Both the position numbers and the translations under genes were made by a program. A stretch of DNA of 6,368 nt, taken from positions 1 through 6,368 of the forward strand of contig JAZRDN010000013.1 in NCBI GenBank assembly GCA_045660295.1, read 5' to 3'. The stretch comes from RGIG8775 sp045660295. GTDB taxonomy: Bacteria > Bacillota > Clostridia > Oscillospirales > CAG-272. The notes below the pieces were generated by a model. The model made no database searches, was not told where the DNA came from, and saw only the letters and a list, made by a program, of their open reading frames with translations. Of this stretch, positions 1 through 4,488 are shown one piece after another (positions within the stretch are counted from its first letter, which is position 1; each line of letters opens with the position of its first letter).

Positions 1-102
1 CCCAAGCAGTTGTCGCAAACTATGGACAGAGGCACAAACCCAAACAAAAACTTACCCCGAGCCAAAAGTTTTTTGCGGAGCTTTTTTTCAAAAAAGCGAC
101 AC
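1..102 (-). repeat. Family 1 intergenic repeat, copy 1 (cut by window edge)
   Basis: Read on the minus strand, this stretch matches the family 1 unit at 918-1020. The 48 bases at 55-102 are, by eye, an exact reverse complement of 918-965. The rest (1-54) matches 966-1020 with scattered substitutions, including shared blocks such as GAGGCACAAA and CCCAAGC. It contains a short A/T hairpin (GCTTTTTT paired with AAAAAAGC, 80-97). The unit runs off the left edge, so its full length here is unknown. It forms an inverted pair with 905-1084 around pflA. Confidence 0.85.
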
Positions 103-160
103 CCCGATAAGAAACTATCTAATGCTAAAAACAATAATTTAGCTTACAACTTCACACACC

Positions 161-168
161 AAAAAGGA
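161..168 (+). promoter_or_regulatory. Ribosome binding site of pflA
   Basis: AAAAAGGA lies 12 bases before the ATG at 181. The spacing is a little long and the site is weaker than those of the other genes here. It supports the start at 181, because no in-frame start codon with a better site lies between 10 and 181. Confidence 0.55.
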
Positions 169-180
169 TTATGCTGTTTT

Positions 181-906
181 ATGGAAAAAGAGATTTTATA
201 TAAGGTCAAGGGGCGAATACACTCGCTCCAGAGCATGGGAACTATCGACGGACCCGGAGTGCGCTTCGTGGTGTTTACGCAGGGCTGCAACCTGCGTTGC
301 GGCTGCTGTCACAACCCCGACACGTGGGACGCGCGCGAGGGCAAGGAATACACCGCCGAGGAAATTCTCGCCCGCGTTCTTCGTTGCCGCGAATACTTCG
401 GCAAGGAGGGCGTCATCACAATCTCGGGCGGCGAGCCGCTTTTGCAAGCCGAGTTTGCGCTGGCGCTCTTTAAGCTCTGCCACGGCGAGGGCATAAACAC
501 CTGTCTTGACACCTCGGGCAGCATCATGAACGAAAGCGTTAAAGCCCTGCTCGCCGAGACCGACCGCGTACTGCTTGACGTCAAGTATACGTCTGACGAG
601 CTTTATCTAAACCACGTGGGCTGCGAAATGAGCAAGCCTCTGGAATTCCTCGACTACCTGAACACGCAAAATATCCCCACCACACTGCGGCAGGTCATCA
701 TTCCCACACTCAACGACAGCGAGGAGAACGCCCTCGCGCTGAAAGCGCTTGCCCAAAACCACCCTTGCGTTGACAAGGTCGAGCTTCTCCCGTTCAAAAA
801 GATATGTCAGGTCAAATACGACTCCATGGGGCTGGACTTCCCCTTCGCAGGTCTCCCCACCCCCACCGCCGAGCTTATGGATAGGTTAAAGCGAGTGGTT
901 GGTTAG
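181..906 (+). CDS. pflA: Pyruvate formate-lyase activating enzyme (radical SAM)
   Basis: 241-residue radical SAM enzyme. The family puts the glycyl radical on pyruvate formate-lyase, using a [4Fe-4S] cluster and S-adenosylmethionine in the anaerobic cytoplasm; the partner then splits pyruvate into acetyl-CoA and formate. Visible marks: GPGVRFVVFTQGC, then the cluster motif CNLRCGCC (CxxxCxxC: Cys36, Cys40, Cys43, with an extra Cys42), then HNPDTWD as in known PflA proteins; the glycine-rich SAM motif SGGEP (82-86); DTSG (110-113); LDVKY (132-136); and ELLPFKK near the C-terminus. Length fits the family (about 240-250). The reading frame stays open upstream to position 10, but those 57 codons are translated repeat plus AT-rich spacer, so the ATG at 181 is the start. 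The usual partner pflB is not in the window; it could lie upstream of position 1. The TAG stop touches the family 1 repeat. An activase for another glycyl radical enzyme is possible but less likely. Confidence 0.93.
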   Translation: MEKEILYKVKGRIHSLQSMGTIDGPGVRFVVFTQGCNLRCGCCHNPDTWDAREGKEYTAEEILARVLRCREYFGKEGVITISGGEPLLQAEFALALFKLCHGEGINTCLDTSGSIMNESVKALLAETDRVLLDVKYTSDELYLNHVGCEMSKPLEFLDYLNTQNIPTTLRQVIIPTLNDSEENALALKALAQNHPCVDKVELLPFKKICQVKYDSMGLDFPFAGLPTPTAELMDRLKRVVG

Positions 907-1084
907 TTTTTGTCGGTGTGTCGCTTTTTTGAAAAAAAGCTCCGCAAAAAACTTTTGGCTCGGGGAAAATATTTGTTTGTATTTGTGCCTCTATCCATGG
1001 TTGGCGGCAACCGCTTGGGACGTTTAGTGCGTAGCCGTTACAATAGCTCCCGCGAGCGTTGGGGACCCCCTCCCCAAACGCTCC
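905..1084 (+). repeat. Family 1 intergenic repeat, copy 2
   Basis: Unit of about 180 nt beginning at the pflA stop codon. First part: an A/T hairpin (GCTTTTTT-GA-AAAAAAGC, 923-940), with flanking AGTTTTT and AAAAACT able to pair outside it, followed by ACTTTTGGCTCGGGG. Middle: TGTGCCTCT and GCTTGGGA blocks. Last part (1042-1084): a strong GC hairpin, GAGCGTT-GGGGA pairing with TCCCC-AAACGCTC with one bulged A. The last 43 bases match 3745-3787 at 41 positions, and the distance between the two hairpins agrees within one base in both copies, so this is one unit. No open frame in it looks like a protein. Confidence 0.88.
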
Positions 1085-1100
1085 ACAAATTATCATACCA

Positions 1101-1205
1101 AAAGCAAAGGCGACGGTGTTTAGCCGTCGCCTGTTTTTACGTGTGATATTTTAAATATTTTCGCCGCACTTGGTACGCTGACCAATTGCCCGTCCGGCGA
1201 GGACC
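1101..1205 (+). repeat. Family 2 element, M arm only (copy 1)
   Basis: About 105 nt: AAAGCAAAGG, hairpin GACGGT-GTTTA-GCCGTC (1112-1128), TGTTTTTACGTGTG, an AT-rich step, then CGCCGCACTTGGTACGCTGACC and a second hairpin GTCC-GGCGA-GGAC (1192-1204). The same order occurs at 3919-4018 (+) and 6133-6237 (-). The 44 bases 1162-1205 match the reverse complement of 6133-6176 at about 40 positions. The opposing T arm seen in the other copies is missing; only its end block follows at 1205-1236. Confidence 0.85.
1108..1138 (+). terminator. Probable bidirectional terminator between pflA and fba
   Basis: Nine-base-pair stem AGGCGACGG / CCGTCGCCT with loop TGTTTAG, followed on the plus strand by TGTTTTT. 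On the minus strand the same stem is followed by TTGCTTTT. This is the expected shape for intrinsic termination of both convergent genes. It is also the GTTTA hairpin of the family 2 element, so termination may be a secondary use of the repeat. Confidence 0.65.
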
Positions 1206-1236
1206 GCTGACCAATTGGCTGCGGCGCCTTCGCCGC
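1205..1236 (-). repeat. Family 2 element, T-arm end block
   Basis: Read on the minus strand: hairpin GCGGCG-AAGG-CGCCGC (1221-1236), then AGCC, a short step and GGTCAGCG. The same block occurs on the plus strand at 3789-3821, and a stem-changed version at 6352-6367. It begins at the base next to the fba stop codon. The hairpin has no T-run after it, so it is a poor intrinsic terminator by itself. Confidence 0.75.
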
Positions 1237-2100
1237 TTAGGCTTTGTTTGCAGAACCGAAAAGCTCGATCTTTTCCTTAACGGTAGCCTTGATAGCCTCA
1301 ACACCGGGCGCAAGAAGCTTTCTGGGGTCAAATCCCTTGCCCTGAAGATCCTTGCCCGCCTCAACGTACTCACGAACAGCCGCCGCGAAAGCAAGCTGGC
1401 ACTCTGTGTTAACGTTGATCTTGGAAACGCCGAGAGAAATAGCCTTCTTTATCATGTCAGCGGGAATACCCGTACCGCCATGAAGAACGAGGGGCATGTC
1501 AACAGTGATCTCACCGATCTTGCCGAGAACCTCAAAGTTGAGTCCCGCCCAGTTTTCGGGGTACTTGCCGTGAATATTACCGATACCTGCCGCAAGCATT
1601 GTTACGCCAAGGTCAGCGATCATCTTGCACTCTGCGGGATCGGCAACCTCTCCGCCGCCCACAACGCCGTCTTCCTCGCCGCCGATAGCGCCAACCTCTG
1701 CCTCAAGAGAGAGACCGAGCTTTTCACAGGTCTCAACAAGCTCCTTGGTCTTTGCGAGGTTTTCCTCGATGCGGTAGTGAGAGCCGTCGAACATGATAGA
1801 GGAGAAGCCCGCCTCGATGCACGCCTTAGCGCCCTCGTAAGAGCCGTGGTCAAGGTGGAGAGCTACGGGAACTGTGATGCCAAGTCCCTCGATCATACCC
1901 TCAACCATGCCAACGATGGTCTTGTATCCGCACATGTACTTGCCCGCACCCTCGGAAACGCCGAGAATAACGGGAGAGTTCATCTCCTGCGCTGTAAGAA
2001 GAATAGCCTTGGTCCACTCAAGATTGTTGATGTTGAACTGACCAACCGCATATTTTCCCGCTTTTGCTTTTGTAAGCATTTCTTTTGCTGATACCAACAT
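1237..2100 (-). CDS. fba: Class II fructose-1,6-bisphosphate aldolase
   Basis: 287-residue zinc-dependent aldolase of glycolysis and gluconeogenesis, which interconverts fructose-1,6-bisphosphate with dihydroxyacetone phosphate and glyceraldehyde-3-phosphate. Seen: AVGQFNINNLEWTKAI near the N-terminus; HLDHG (82-86) with catalytic Asp84 and zinc ligand His85; MFDGS (103-107); EAEVGAIGGEEDG (133-145) of the class II family; GNIHG (His177) and VLHGGTG (His207) as further metal ligands; KINVNTE (227-233) binding substrate phosphate; and FDPRKLLAPG near the C-terminus. The sequence resembles streptococcal and other Gram-positive aldolases, and length fits them (about 285-293). Start: the frame is open for 30 codons more, to 2190, but GGAAGG sits 8 bases before the ATG at 2100 and family N-termini begin here. 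It lies 120 bases after the symporter gene with its own promoter. Codon use is narrow, as in highly expressed genes. Some relatives act on tagatose bisphosphate; the glycolytic role is favoured. Confidence 0.95.
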   Translation of the reverse strand: MLVSAKEMLTKAKAGKYAVGQFNINNLEWTKAILLTAQEMNSPVILGVSEGAGKYMCGYKTIVGMVEGMIEGLGITVPVALHLDHGSYEGAKACIEAGFSSIMFDGSHYRIEENLAKTKELVETCEKLGLSLEAEVGAIGGEEDGVVGGGEVADPAECKMIADLGVTMLAAGIGNIHGKYPENWAGLNFEVLGKIGEITVDMPLVLHGGTGIPADMIKKAISLGVSKINVNTECQLAFAAAVREYVEAGKDLQGKGFDPRKLLAPGVEAIKATVKEKIELFGSANKA

Positions 2101-2105
2101 TTTTG

Positions 2106-2114
2106 TTTCCTTCC
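2106..2114 (-). promoter_or_regulatory. Ribosome binding site of fba
   Basis: On the minus strand GGAAGGAAA precedes the ATG at 2100, with GGAAGG ending 8 bases before it. This decides the start against the longer open frame that begins at 2190. Confidence 0.75.
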
Positions 2115-2153
2115 GTTTCGCCCTTTTCGGGGCACGGCAGAAGAAATCGAATT

Positions 2154-2167
2154 TACGGCGCGCCGTA
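2154..2167. promoter_or_regulatory. 14-base perfect palindrome in the fba leader
   Basis: TACGGCGCGCCGTA is fully self-complementary. It lies between the predicted fba promoter and its ribosome binding site, in otherwise AT-rich DNA. It could be an operator for a dimeric regulator or simply a local hairpin. The position within the transcribed leader is seen; any function is inference. Confidence 0.35.
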
Positions 2168-2195
2168 GTTCTACTGCCGATATTATACACAAATT

Positions 2196-2224
2196 ATTAT
2201 ATACCATTTCCCCCAAAAAATCAA
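2196..2224 (-). promoter_or_regulatory. Sigma-A-type promoter of fba
   Basis: On the minus strand: -35 TTGATT (2219-2224), a 17-base spacer and -10 TATAAT (2196-2201). Transcription would start near 2189, giving a leader of about 88 bases. The -35 box overlaps the TGA stop of the symporter gene (2221-2223). A second TATAAT at 2182-2187 has no good -35 box. Confidence 0.7.
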
Positions 2225-3588
2225 GAGGATTTCGTGACTTTCCCGCCATATTTGGAAATATTTTTGCTTTTTTCAAAATATTGCGCCGTTTCGTCGGCTA
2301 TCTCGCGCCGCGCGCAGAGCAGAACGGCGAGGTTTATAAGCGTCATCACCCCCACCGTAAGGTCGGAGACCGCCCAAGCCAAGGAAGCACTCGTCACCGC
2401 GCCGAGAAAGACCGCGAGGCAGTATATGGGAATAAAAATTTTGCGGAATATGGGCTTTTTTGAAAGAAACCCCACACATTCAAGGGCGTAGTGCGACAGG
2501 CAGGAGACGGTGGCAAAGCCGAAGCAGAACACCATAAATACCATCGCCCACTCCACAAACCGCCCAATATTCGGCGCAAACGCCGACGAGTACGCCGCCA
2601 GCACCATGCGGATAGGGCTTTCGCCAAGGTGCGCCGCCTCGCCGTAGCCAAGCATTACCGCAAAGCCGGTCATACTGCAAAGCAGAACCGTGTCGATAAA
2701 GACCTCGGCAATGCCCATAAAGCCCTGCTCGCAGGGCGAGGACTCCGAGGAGATGTGCGCCGTTGGCGACGTGCCGCAGCCCGCCTCGTTGGAGAAAAGT
2801 CCGCGCATTACGCCAAAGCGGAGCGCGCGGGAGAGCAGAAAGCCCAGCGCGCCGCCCACGGCGGCGTTGGGGGTAAAGGCTTCGTCAAGAATACGCGACA
2901 TTAGGTTGGGTAGCTCGGCGCGGCGAGGAATGATGACCGCCAGCGAAATAACGATATAAAAAAGGCTCATAAATGGCACAAGTGCCGACGTGACACGGCT
3001 TATCAGCCTCGCGCCGCCGCGCAGAAGAAAGAAAGCCGCCAGAGCAAGCAAGACGCCGCAGAGCGCCGGAGGGAAGCCGAAAACGCCCAAGAAGGCTTCG
3101 GATATGGCGCCCGTCTGCATCACCGCGCCCATTGAAAGGCAGTTGGCTACGCAAAGCAGAGCGAACAGCGCCGAGAGGCGCCCCGCGAGCGCGGGAAAGC
3201 GAGGGGCGAGGACGGCTTTTATGTAGTAAGGCGCGCCGCCCTTGAAGCCGCTTTGCGAGGGAACGCGGCGGCGCATGGCAAGGACTATCTCGGCGTATTT
3301 GAGGACAGCCGCCACGCAGGCGCTTACCCACATCCAGAATATCGCGCCAAAGCCGCCCGAATATATCGCCGACGCTACGCCCGCGATGTTCCCCACCCCA
3401 AGCGTCCCCGCCAAGGAAAGCGCAAGGGCACGGAAGGACTCGCCGCCGTTCCTCGTCAGCGCCCGAGCCATGCGCCCCGCCTTGGTGACGGGAAAGAATT
3501 TCAGCCTTGCAAGAAAGTAAATCCCCGCAAGCATCAGCGCGCAAGGCACGCTCGCGCCTAATATGTATTTGTTTATAAATTCAAGCAT
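2221..3588 (-). CDS. Alanine/glycine:cation symporter family protein (AGCS)
   Basis: 455-residue inner-membrane transporter of the AGCS family (TC 2.A.25, Na_Ala_symp), whose members take up alanine or glycine with Na+ or H+. Seen: many hydrophobic segments through about residue 425 (for example 9-28, 81-104, 137-160, 175-190, 203-220, 345-365, 386-405, 408-426); the family signature GTLGVGNIAGVASAI (61-75); KYAEIVLAMR (97-106); GLFSNEAGCGTSPTAH (263-278); and DTVLLCSMTGF (299-309). The charged C-terminal tail is probably cytoplasmic. Length is normal. AAGGAG lies 8 bases before the ATG at 3588, so the start is firm. The gene is GC-rich with looser codon use than groEL or fba, fitting low expression rather than clear transfer. 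No convincing promoter was found: its upstream region is the family 1 repeat, whose A/T hairpin (3625-3646) would sit in or before the leader. Substrate and coupling ion cannot be told from sequence. Confidence 0.92.
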   Translation of the reverse strand: MLEFINKYILGASVPCALMLAGIYFLARLKFFPVTKAGRMARALTRNGGESFRALALSLAGTLGVGNIAGVASAIYSGGFGAIFWMWVSACVAAVLKYAEIVLAMRRRVPSQSGFKGGAPYYIKAVLAPRFPALAGRLSALFALLCVANCLSMGAVMQTGAISEAFLGVFGFPPALCGVLLALAAFFLLRGGARLISRVTSALVPFMSLFYIVISLAVIIPRRAELPNLMSRILDEAFTPNAAVGGALGFLLSRALRFGVMRGLFSNEAGCGTSPTAHISSESSPCEQGFMGIAEVFIDTVLLCSMTGFAVMLGYGEAAHLGESPIRMVLAAYSSAFAPNIGRFVEWAMVFMVFCFGFATVSCLSHYALECVGFLSKKPIFRKIFIPIYCLAVFLGAVTSASLAWAVSDLTVGVMTLINLAVLLCARREIADETAQYFEKSKNISKYGGKVTKSS

Positions 3589-3616
3589 GGTTATTCTCCT
3601 TAGTTAGTTTATGGCG

Positions 3617-3787
3617 AGTTTTTTGTTCCTTTTTGAAAAAAGGAACCGAAAAACTTTTGGCGCGGGGGAATAGATTTATTTTAGTCTGTGCCTCTGTCTT
3701 TTGTTCGCGAAAACTGCTTGGGATATTTAGTACGCTGACGGAAGAATAGCTCCCGCAAGCGTTGGGGACCCCTTCCCCAAACGCTCC
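3617..3787 (+). repeat. Family 1 intergenic repeat, copy 3
   Basis: Same order as 905-1084: A/T hairpin GTTCCTTTTT-GA-AAAAAGGAAC (3625-3646), ACTTTTGGCGCGGGG, TGTGCCTCT, CTGCTTGGGA, then the GC hairpin at 3745-3787 (41 of 43 bases match copy 2). The inner stem differs from copy 2, with TTCC/GGAA in place of GC/GC, but still pairs completely. It starts 28 bases upstream of the symporter ATG. Confidence 0.85.
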
Positions 3788-3788
3788 A

Positions 3789-4018
3789 GCGGCGAAGGCG
3801 CCGCAGCCCTTTAGGTCAGCGCCCTATTATTTGCAACACATATTACGCCGCATCTCACTCGTCGGTTAAACACCGACTCGTTGGCTTTTGGTGATATAAA
3901 CAATACTTTAAAGCACCCAAAGCAAAGGAGCGCGTGTTCAGCGCGCGACTTGGTTTACGAGTCGCAATGTGTTGCGTACAATATTTCGCCGCGCGCGATG
4001 CCCGCCCCGGCGAGGGGC
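3789..4018 (+). repeat. Family 2 composite element, complete copy
   Basis: Two opposed arms joined by 29 AT-rich bases (3890-3918). T arm, read on the minus strand from 3889 down: AAAAGCCAACGA, hairpin GTCGGT-GTTTA-ACCGAC (3861-3877), a stem at 3832-3852 rich in G·T pairs, GGGCGCTGACC, and end hairpin GCGGCG-CCTT-CGCCGC (3789-3804). M arm on the plus strand: AAAGCAAAGG (3919-3928), hairpins GCGCGT-GTTCA-GCGCGC (3930-3946) and GACTTG-GTTTA-CGAGTC (3947-3963), CGCAA-TGTG-TTGCG (3963-3976), then GCCCC-GGCGA-GGGGC (4004-4018). The same layout, with the same 29-base joint, occurs reversed at 6133-6368. Confidence 0.85.
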
Positions 4019-4053
4019 AATTGTGAATTAAATGTAAAATGTGGAAAAAAGTA

Positions 4054-4081
4054 TTGATTTTTTTTCAAAATGATATATAAT
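4054..4081 (+). promoter_or_regulatory. Sigma-A-type promoter of groESL
   Basis: -35 TTGATT (4054-4059), 16-base spacer, -10 TATAAT (4076-4081). The start would fall near 4088, just before CIRCE, so bound HrcA would cover the start region. This is the usual arrangement in Firmicutes. Confidence 0.8.
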
Positions 4082-4090
4082 ATAAGAGTG

Positions 4091-4117
4091 TTAGCACTCA
4101 AAACACAAGAGTGCCAA
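4091..4117. promoter_or_regulatory. CIRCE operator (HrcA binding site)
   Basis: TTAGCACTC, nine spacer bases, GAGTGCCAA. This matches the CIRCE consensus (TTAGCACTC-N9-GAGTGCTAA) except for one base in the right arm (C at 4115 for T). In Firmicutes the HrcA repressor binds this site and keeps groESL low until heat or misfolded protein draws GroEL away from HrcA. Confidence 0.95.
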
Positions 4118-4168
4118 AACTAAAAAATTGAGTCTGTTAAATAAATGTATTAAGGAGGATCATCAAAA

Positions 4169-4456
4169 ATGACTATCAAGCCATTGTCCGACAGAGTTGT
4201 TCTCAAGCCCACAGAAGCAGAGGAAAAGACCAAGACAGGTATCATTCTTACGGCATCCGCGCAGGAAAAGCCCCAGATCGCTGAGGTTGTTGCGGTTGGA
4301 CCCGGCGAGTACGGAGAGGACGGCAAGCTCCGCCCCATGAACATCAAGGTAGGCGACAAAGTTATCGCGGCAAAGTACGCGGGCACAGAGGTCAAGGCTG
4401 ACGGCGTTGAGTACACTATCGTACGTCAGGGCGACATTCTCGCTATCGTTGAGTAA
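4169..4456 (+). CDS. groES: Co-chaperonin GroES (Hsp10)
   Basis: 95-residue subunit of the heptameric lid that closes the GroEL chamber in an ATP-dependent way. Seen: IKPLSDRVVLKP at the N-terminus; the mobile loop (about 17-35) with the GroEL-contacting hydrophobic tripeptide IIL (25-27) in TGIILTASA; EVVAVGPGEY (38-47); the roof hairpin region near 48-57; VGDKVIAAKYAGTEV in the body; and GDILAIVE at the C-terminus. Length is normal (94-97 in most bacteria). AAGGAGG at 4152-4158 sets the start. First gene of a two-gene operon, 32 bases before groEL, under the promoter and CIRCE site upstream. Nothing is missing or altered. Confidence 0.98.
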   Translation: MTIKPLSDRVVLKPTEAEEKTKTGIILTASAQEKPQIAEVVAVGPGEYGEDGKLRPMNIKVGDKVIAAKYAGTEVKADGVEYTIVRQGDILAIVE

Positions 4457-4488
4457 TTTACAATTTATTTTAAGGAAGGTGTTTTGAA

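Larger units (their letters stand above)
907..1236. other. Gap between convergent pflA and fba, filled with repeats
   Basis: 330 bases with no gene. Contents in order: family 1 unit (to 1084); a 16-base AT-rich joint; the M arm of the family 2 element (1101-1205), which includes the probable shared terminator; and the end block of the family 2 T arm (1205-1236), which abuts the fba stop codon. The 13-base word CGCTGACCAATTG occurs twice, at 1176-1188 and 1205-1217. Open frames crossing the gap are translated repeats. Confidence 0.8.
3589..4168. other. Divergent gap between symporter gene and groES
   Basis: 580 bases without a gene. In order: the symporter's ribosome binding site; family 1 unit (3617-3787); complete family 2 element (3789-4018); a short AT-rich stretch; the groES promoter (4054-4081); CIRCE (4091-4117); and the groES leader with AAGGAGG at 4152-4158. 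No open frame here has protein-like composition. Confidence 0.8.

Noticed and set aside
124..143. Hairpin GCTAAA / TTTAGC upstream of pflA.
   Set aside because: Weak six-pair A/T-rich stem with an eight-base loop in AT-rich DNA; expected by chance and without T-tract or repeat context.
10..180. In-frame upstream extension of pflA giving 57 more residues.
   Set aside because: The codons are translated family 1 repeat and AT-rich spacer, the peptide is Lys/Asn/Phe-rich with no match to PflA N-termini, and a ribosome binding site precedes 181.
875..1146. Small open frames in the pflA-fba gap on both strands.
   Set aside because: They are translated repeat units; composition and placement match the repeats, not a gene.
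1186..2091. 301-codon open frame on the plus strand opposite fba.
   Set aside because: It lies almost wholly inside a clear aldolase gene, starts in repeat DNA and has no recognisable domain; narrow codon use of fba leaves its complement open.
2101..2190. 30-residue N-terminal extension of the aldolase.
   Set aside because: It covers the leader with the palindrome and lies at the predicted transcription start; aldolases of this type begin at the ATG at 2100, which has a good ribosome binding site.
3808..3976. Integron attC-like sites (hairpins with conserved ends).
   Set aside because: The loop word GTTTAGC and its complement GCTAAAC do not fit the RYYYAAC/GTTRRRY core pattern, there is no paired L/R box layout, and no integrase or cassette genes are seen.
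3789..4018. CRISPR array.
   Set aside because: The hairpin units are not regularly spaced, change in sequence and occur in both orientations, and no unique spacers of constant length lie between them.
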